64,000 bases of DNA. Origin: Galactobacillus timonensis. GTDB lineage: Bacteria > Bacillota_I > Bacilli_A > Erysipelotrichales > Erysipelotrichaceae. The stretch is from the NCBI RefSeq assembly GCF_900240265.1, contig NZ_LT964740.1, positions 251,207-315,206 on the forward strand. The letters are read 5' to 3'. Shown here one piece after another: positions 61,093-64,000 of the stretch; position 1 is the stretch's first letter, and each line of letters starts with the position of its first letter. Below the pieces are notes generated by a model. That model ran no database searches. It saw only the letters and a list, made by a program, of their open reading frames with translations, and had not been told where the DNA came from. Made by a program: the position numbers and the translations under genes.

Positions 61093-61212
61093 CACTCCCC
61101 CCGGCTAAAGCCTGTGGGATTCTTGCTTCGCTGAGAACTGCGGCATTGTGCTGTCTTACGCTCTCTTTTGCAAGCGTCACTTCCTGTGGGCACCACGGTA
61201 CGTATAAGTGTT
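61088..61212 (-). ncRNA. Right end and probable omega/reRNA of truncated tnpB element A
   Basis: Downstream of the tnpB remnant, about 120 bases end in AGCCGGGGGGAGTGTCAA on the minus strand, the kind of right end seen in IS200/IS605 and IS1341-type tnpB elements. TnpB guide RNAs are read from this 3' region, with the guide lying just beyond the end, here within the 3' part of the preceding gene. Confidence 0.55.
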
Positions 61213-61620
61213 TCAGGCTGCGGAAACTGCAGCCTGCGGTTCATTAAAGATGCGGATGCTTTCTGACAGAATGTTCAGCGCAGCGCTCTGATCCCGATCA
61301 TGCGCTGCTCCGCACTGTGGACAGATCCACTTCCGCGCTTTTAGATCTTTCACTGCCGGGTTTTTATACCCGCACGTATGACAGTTCTGCGAGCTTATAT
61401 AGAACGTATCGACTTTGATCAGAAAGCCGTTACGTTCTATTACTTTATATTCCAGCATCCGAAATTGCCTTTGCCAGCCTGTGATTTTTGATCATTCCGC
61501 AAATGTTCAAATGCTCGGCATAGATGATTTGGTTTCATCAGCCAATGCCATGCTCTGCTTCTGCAGAAAGTCGTTTCTGGTGTTGGCAATGCATTCATGG
61601 ATCTTTGCGACTTTGATCCG
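61213..61620 (-). pseudogene. tnpB remnant A (IS200/IS605 OrfB C-terminal part, frameshifted)
   Basis: The last 80 codons are intact: CHTCGYKN and CPQCGAAHDRDQSAALNIL give the zinc ribbon and final RuvC Asp. Upstream, homologous pieces continue in other frames (AEHLNICGMIKNHRLAKAISDA and RIKVAKIHECIANTRNDF) with at least two frameshifts and a small deletion where ISDA runs into QFRMLEYK. The N-terminal half is missing, ending sharply near 61620 against a membrane-protein fragment. The gene cannot make a working nuclease. Confidence 0.8.
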
Positions 61621-61621
61621 C

Positions 61622-61774
61622 TGCCTGCACTATTTTTGCGTCATTCTGATCTTCGCTCTCGGAGCAGGAATCGGCAGTTACCTTTCTTCATCCCTGCACA
61701 GGTCGATGATCTGGATTTGCAGCATCTTTCTCTGCGTCGCCTTTGTATTGATGCTCAAGCCGGCAGATTACTGA
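61622..61774 (+). pseudogene. C-terminal fragment of a DUF1275 (YoaK-like) membrane protein
   Basis: The frame reads CLHYFCVILIFALGAGIGSYL and ends LMLKPADY before TGA. The two hydrophobic helices with a GAGIG turn fit the C-terminus of DUF1275 proteins. The rest of the gene has been lost at the junction with tnpB remnant A, and the apparent longer open frame is antisense tnpB sequence. Confidence 0.55.
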
Positions 61775-61962
61775 TTCTCCAAAGCCTCTTTCACTCTCCT
61801 TTGCAATGTGGGAACCACCTCTTCTTCAAACCACGGATGCATCTTGCGCCAGCGGATATTCAGCGGACTGGGATGAACAATCGGAAAACATGCAGGAAGA
61901 TAATTCTGATACGCAGCTACGGTACCCGTCAGGTTCTCTTTCTTACTGTCCCGCAGATAGTA
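61768..61962 (-). pseudogene. C-terminal fragment of a uracil-DNA glycosylase family protein
   Basis: Sixty-four codons ending at TAA (61770-61768) encode YQNYLPACFPIVHPSPLNIRW and WFEEEVVPTLQRRV. HPSP is the active-site His motif of the uracil-DNA glycosylase family. The 5' part is gone: the frame meets the right end of tnpB element B at 61962. It overlaps the DUF1275 fragment by seven bases, so both once formed a convergent pair. Confidence 0.7.
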
Positions 61963-62126
61963 GTGAACCTCCCCGCCTAAGTGCTAACGTACTATAGACG
62001 GGGCTTCCAAGGGCTTGTGTGCCCTCAGACTTCCGCCTGCACAAACGATACGGTAACAGCACAGCACACAAGCCGAAGCTTATGCGCCCATCTGTACTAA
62101 CGTTTCTCAGACTTATGTCGGGATCG
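61963..62126 (-). ncRNA. Right end and probable omega/reRNA of truncated tnpB element B
   Basis: The 160 bases after the tnpB B stop contain a hairpin-rich stretch (GGGCACACAAGCCC, GCTTGTGTGC) and end AGGCGGGGAGGTTCAC on the minus strand, matching the style of element A's right end. The host sequence next to it is the uracil-DNA glycosylase remnant. Confidence 0.5.
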
Positions 62127-62786
62127 TCAGACTGCCGCTGGAAGCAGAGGGTACAAGACCCTGTTGATCTTCCATAGGTCAGCTAACGTCCTTTGGGTTC
62201 CACTCCCGATCCCAGAGACTTTTGTCATAAGATCGGGTGATTCCATTAACAGCCCGCGGATAAAATAACGGGCACCGATGTTGTAGCTGGCGGAAAGGTC
62301 GCAATTGTAGATCTTTCCGCTTTTGAATACACAGACGTCATAAGGCGTGTCTTCGGACACTTCTCTTCCCCGTCTGACACGTCCGGTTCCGTCATACGCA
62401 AGACGGCTGGTTCCCCGTGCATTGATGCGTGAGATGCGAATCCCATAATGATGGGCAAGGCTTTCTACGGTTTTCTGAATGTCAGCGTGCTTCCACATGG
62501 CAAGTTTCTGCTTCTTACTGCCGCGCTTTTTACCTTTCGTATCAAGATGCTCCATGACAATAGCATCGCACTCATTCGCAATGGCAAAGTTCACAATCTC
62601 CCGTGCAATCTGATGTGCAAGATTCCTGTTTCTCCGCTTTGCGATATTCCAGAGCCGTCCGGAGTCATGTGATCCATGCAGAGACTGGAATACAGACACC
62701 CGATGCAGGGCATTGCTCAAAGAGTCTTTTAGTACGGTATAAGCGTAGTCGGTAAAACCATCACCCAGATGGTCAGCCAGCTGCAC
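62127..62786 (-). pseudogene. tnpB remnant B (N-terminally truncated IS200/IS605-family OrfB)
   Basis: This open frame of 219 residues covers the C-terminal half only. AHQIAREIVNFAIANECDAIVMEHL carries the second RuvC Glu. NARGTSRLAYDGTGRVRRG replaces a typical zinc ribbon. CDLSASYNIGARYF holds the last RuvC Asp. The apparent GTG start is directly preceded by a stop and by a 13-bp inverted repeat, so the N-terminal half was lost there. It is a different subtype from remnant A. Confidence 0.78.
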
Positions 62787-62791
62787 TTATT

Positions 62792-62882
62792 TTAGGATAA
62801 GGGAGTAGTAATTCGGTCTGGCGTGAGTCTTTTGGAGAAACAGCGTCCGTAGAGAAAACTGCCAGCCGTTCCCTTATCCTAA
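62792..62882. repeat. 91-bp inverted-repeat element (MITE-like)
   Basis: TTAGGATAAGGGA (62792-62804) and TCCCTTATCCTAA (62870-62882) are perfect 13-bp inverted repeats around 65 bases without a coding frame. The left repeat begins six bases from the break point of tnpB remnant B. It could be a small non-autonomous element, or the end structure of a neighbouring element. No target duplication is evident. Confidence 0.55.
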
Positions 62883-63004
62883 TACATTCGTTTACGCGAG
62901 TTGAGTCTGAAATAACACTCTGGTATCTTACTAAAATGCTTGAAGAATAAGTGTGAGCGGTCGCCGATTACTGCATATTACTGCGCAGAAAGGAGACCGT
63001 TTTT
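62883..63004 (+). ncRNA. Non-coding left end of the IS110 element, candidate bridge RNA
   Basis: The 122 bases before the IS110 recombinase contain no gene. In IS110-group elements the non-coding end encodes a bridge RNA with loops that pair with target and donor DNA. The position fits; I cannot fold it or fix the element boundary. AAAGGAGA at the 3' end is the recombinase ribosome site. Confidence 0.4.
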
Positions 63005-64000
63005 ATGATTGGCGTGGGAATCGATGTTTCAAAGCTGAAAAGTACGATCTGTATCACGAATGAATACGGAGAAGTGCTGAAGGCTCCGTATGAGATCTCA
63101 CATACGGAAATGGATCTGAAGGAATTAACAAAGCAAATCAAAGGTTACGGTGGAAAGAATGATGTTCGGGTCGTCATGGAAGCCACCGGGTCCTACAGCA
63201 GACCAGTCCTGTATTACCTGCTGGATGAAGGCATCTTCGTGTCCGAGATCAATCCGCTTGCGATGAAGAAATACCGGGCTGACATCAACTTCAGAGGAGT
63301 TAAGAATGACAGTATAGATGCGATGGCAATCGCACAGTACACAATCGAGAAATGGAATAAGTTGAAGGAGTATCAGCGTGCTGACAAAGAGTATGCGGCC
63401 ATGAAGGCATTATCCAGACAATATCTCAGTTATATGAAGCCACATGTGGCGCTGGTCCAGAATCTGGACCACCTGATCGATCAGGTAATGCCGGGAATCA
63501 AAAAAGAATTCGATGGATATGATCCGGTAACCGGTAAAGACCGGCTGGCAGACTTCCTGGAGGAGTTCCGTCACTATGATTACATCACATCGCTCGGGCC
63601 AAAGAAATTTGATGAACGCTTCACTAAATGGGCGAAGAAAAAAGGATACCGTCCGCGTCAGAATAAATCCGACAAGATTTATTCGCTGGCAAAGGAAGGC
63701 ATCCCTACACTGGCATATGATCCGACGAGCCGGCTGCTTGTAGAACAAGCTGTAGCGGCACTGAAAGGTCTGAATCAAGTGCTCTGTCAAATACTAACAC
63801 AGATCAGAGAACTTGCGGAGAAGCGGCCGGAATATGAAGCAGTTCGTGCAATGAGCGGTGTCGGAGATGTTCTGGCACCACTGCTTGTGGCGGAGGTAGG
63901 CGATCCAAGAAGATACCATTCCGGAGATGCCCTGATCGCCTGTATCGGAATCGATGTCCCGCCTTATGACAGCGGCCAGTTCAAAGCATCCGACCGGAAG
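63005..64000 (+). CDS. IS110-family transposase/recombinase (cut by window edge)
   Basis: The frame is open for 332 codons to the window end. The N-terminal DEDD RuvC-like domain shows GIDVSKLKSTI, VMEATGSYSRPVLYYL and KNDSIDAMAIAQY. The C-terminal transposase_20 region begins with VRAMSGVGDVLAPLLVAEVGDPRRY and includes IACIGIDVPPYDSGQF, where the catalytic Ser region is expected. It is intact as far as seen. Confidence 0.9.
   Translation, partial: MIGVGIDVSKLKSTICITNEYGEVLKAPYEISHTEMDLKELTKQIKGYGGKNDVRVVMEATGSYSRPVLYYLLDEGIFVSEINPLAMKKYRADINFRGVKNDSIDAMAIAQYTIEKWNKLKEYQRADKEYAAMKALSRQYLSYMKPHVALVQNLDHLIDQVMPGIKKEFDGYDPVTGKDRLADFLEEFRHYDYITSLGPKKFDERFTKWAKKKGYRPRQNKSDKIYSLAKEGIPTLAYDPTSRLLVEQAVAALKGLNQVLCQILTQIRELAEKRPEYEAVRAMSGVGDVLAPLLVAEVGDPRRYHSGDALIACIGIDVPPYDSGQFKASDRK

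Noticed and set aside
61415..61774. Apparent 119-residue membrane protein on the plus strand
   Set aside because: Its first 69 codons are antisense to tnpB remnant A; only the last 50 look like a real protein (DUF1275 tail), so it is recorded as a fragment.
1..64000. CRISPR array, prophage or toxin-antitoxin locus
   Set aside because: No regularly spaced direct repeats, phage structural or integrase genes, or recognisable toxin-antitoxin pairs were seen; the mobile content is limited to IS1182, tnpB remnants and IS110.

Overview
The window looks like chromosomal DNA from an anaerobic, mid-GC Firmicute, most likely of the Erysipelotrichaceae type. This rests on a Phe T-box ahead of pheST, ECF vitamin transporters (one of them FolT), a class III anaerobic ribonucleotide reductase, and several oxygen-sensitive Fe-S and radical-SAM enzymes, with no aerobic respiratory genes. 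The lineage is inferred from gene content; no rRNA or other decisive marker is present. Most genes lie on the minus strand in short operons, often with 4-bp ATGA overlaps.

Layout. 1-4.6 kb: an envelope locus (MBOAT O-acyltransferase, its SGNH-like partner, a GT-C membrane glycosyltransferase). 4.6-7.7 kb: a three-gene GlpA-like flavoprotein/Fe-S operon. 7.8-10.1 kb: a secreted SGNH hydrolase, a Sel1-repeat protein and tRNA-Ser(GGA). 10.2-15.2 kb: two SAM hydroxide adenosyltransferases joined to a complete ECF transporter. 15.2-17.7 kb: a phosphorylase-like protein, a spore-photoproduct-lyase-like radical SAM protein and an SDR. 17.8-22.7 kb: two polytopic membrane proteins and an SGNH-like protein. 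22.75-24.68 kb: an IS1182-family element. 24.7-36 kb: pheST, a lipid kinase, tRNA/rRNA modification genes, acylphosphatase and a PEPCK/HPrK-fold protein. 36-41 kb: folT with a structured leader, a degenerate CapA-like protein, an aminotransferase operon and nrdG. 41.3-46.2 kb: nrdD and a large adenosine-deaminase-like fusion protein. 46.4-51.3 kb: an operon of a fatty-acid double-bond isomerase homologue, a 962-residue Fe-S flavoprotein and HypA. 51.3-60.3 kb: small metabolic and stress genes, including an Rrf2-controlled operon. 60.4-64 kb: a mobile-element graveyard (two truncated tnpB genes with their right ends, two truncated host genes, a 91-bp inverted-repeat element) followed by an IS110-family element cut by the window edge.

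The strongest candidates for something undescribed are three. First, the isomerase / Fe-S flavoprotein / HypA operon. Second, the 818-residue adenosine deaminase fused to a Rossmann-like C-terminal domain. Third, a recurrent promoter layout in which the -10 box sits 6-10 nt before the start codon in at least nine genes, implying widespread leaderless mRNA.

Start codons were chosen by Shine-Dalgarno position, operon overlap and family length. All family assignments come from motif and sequence recognition, not from a search.
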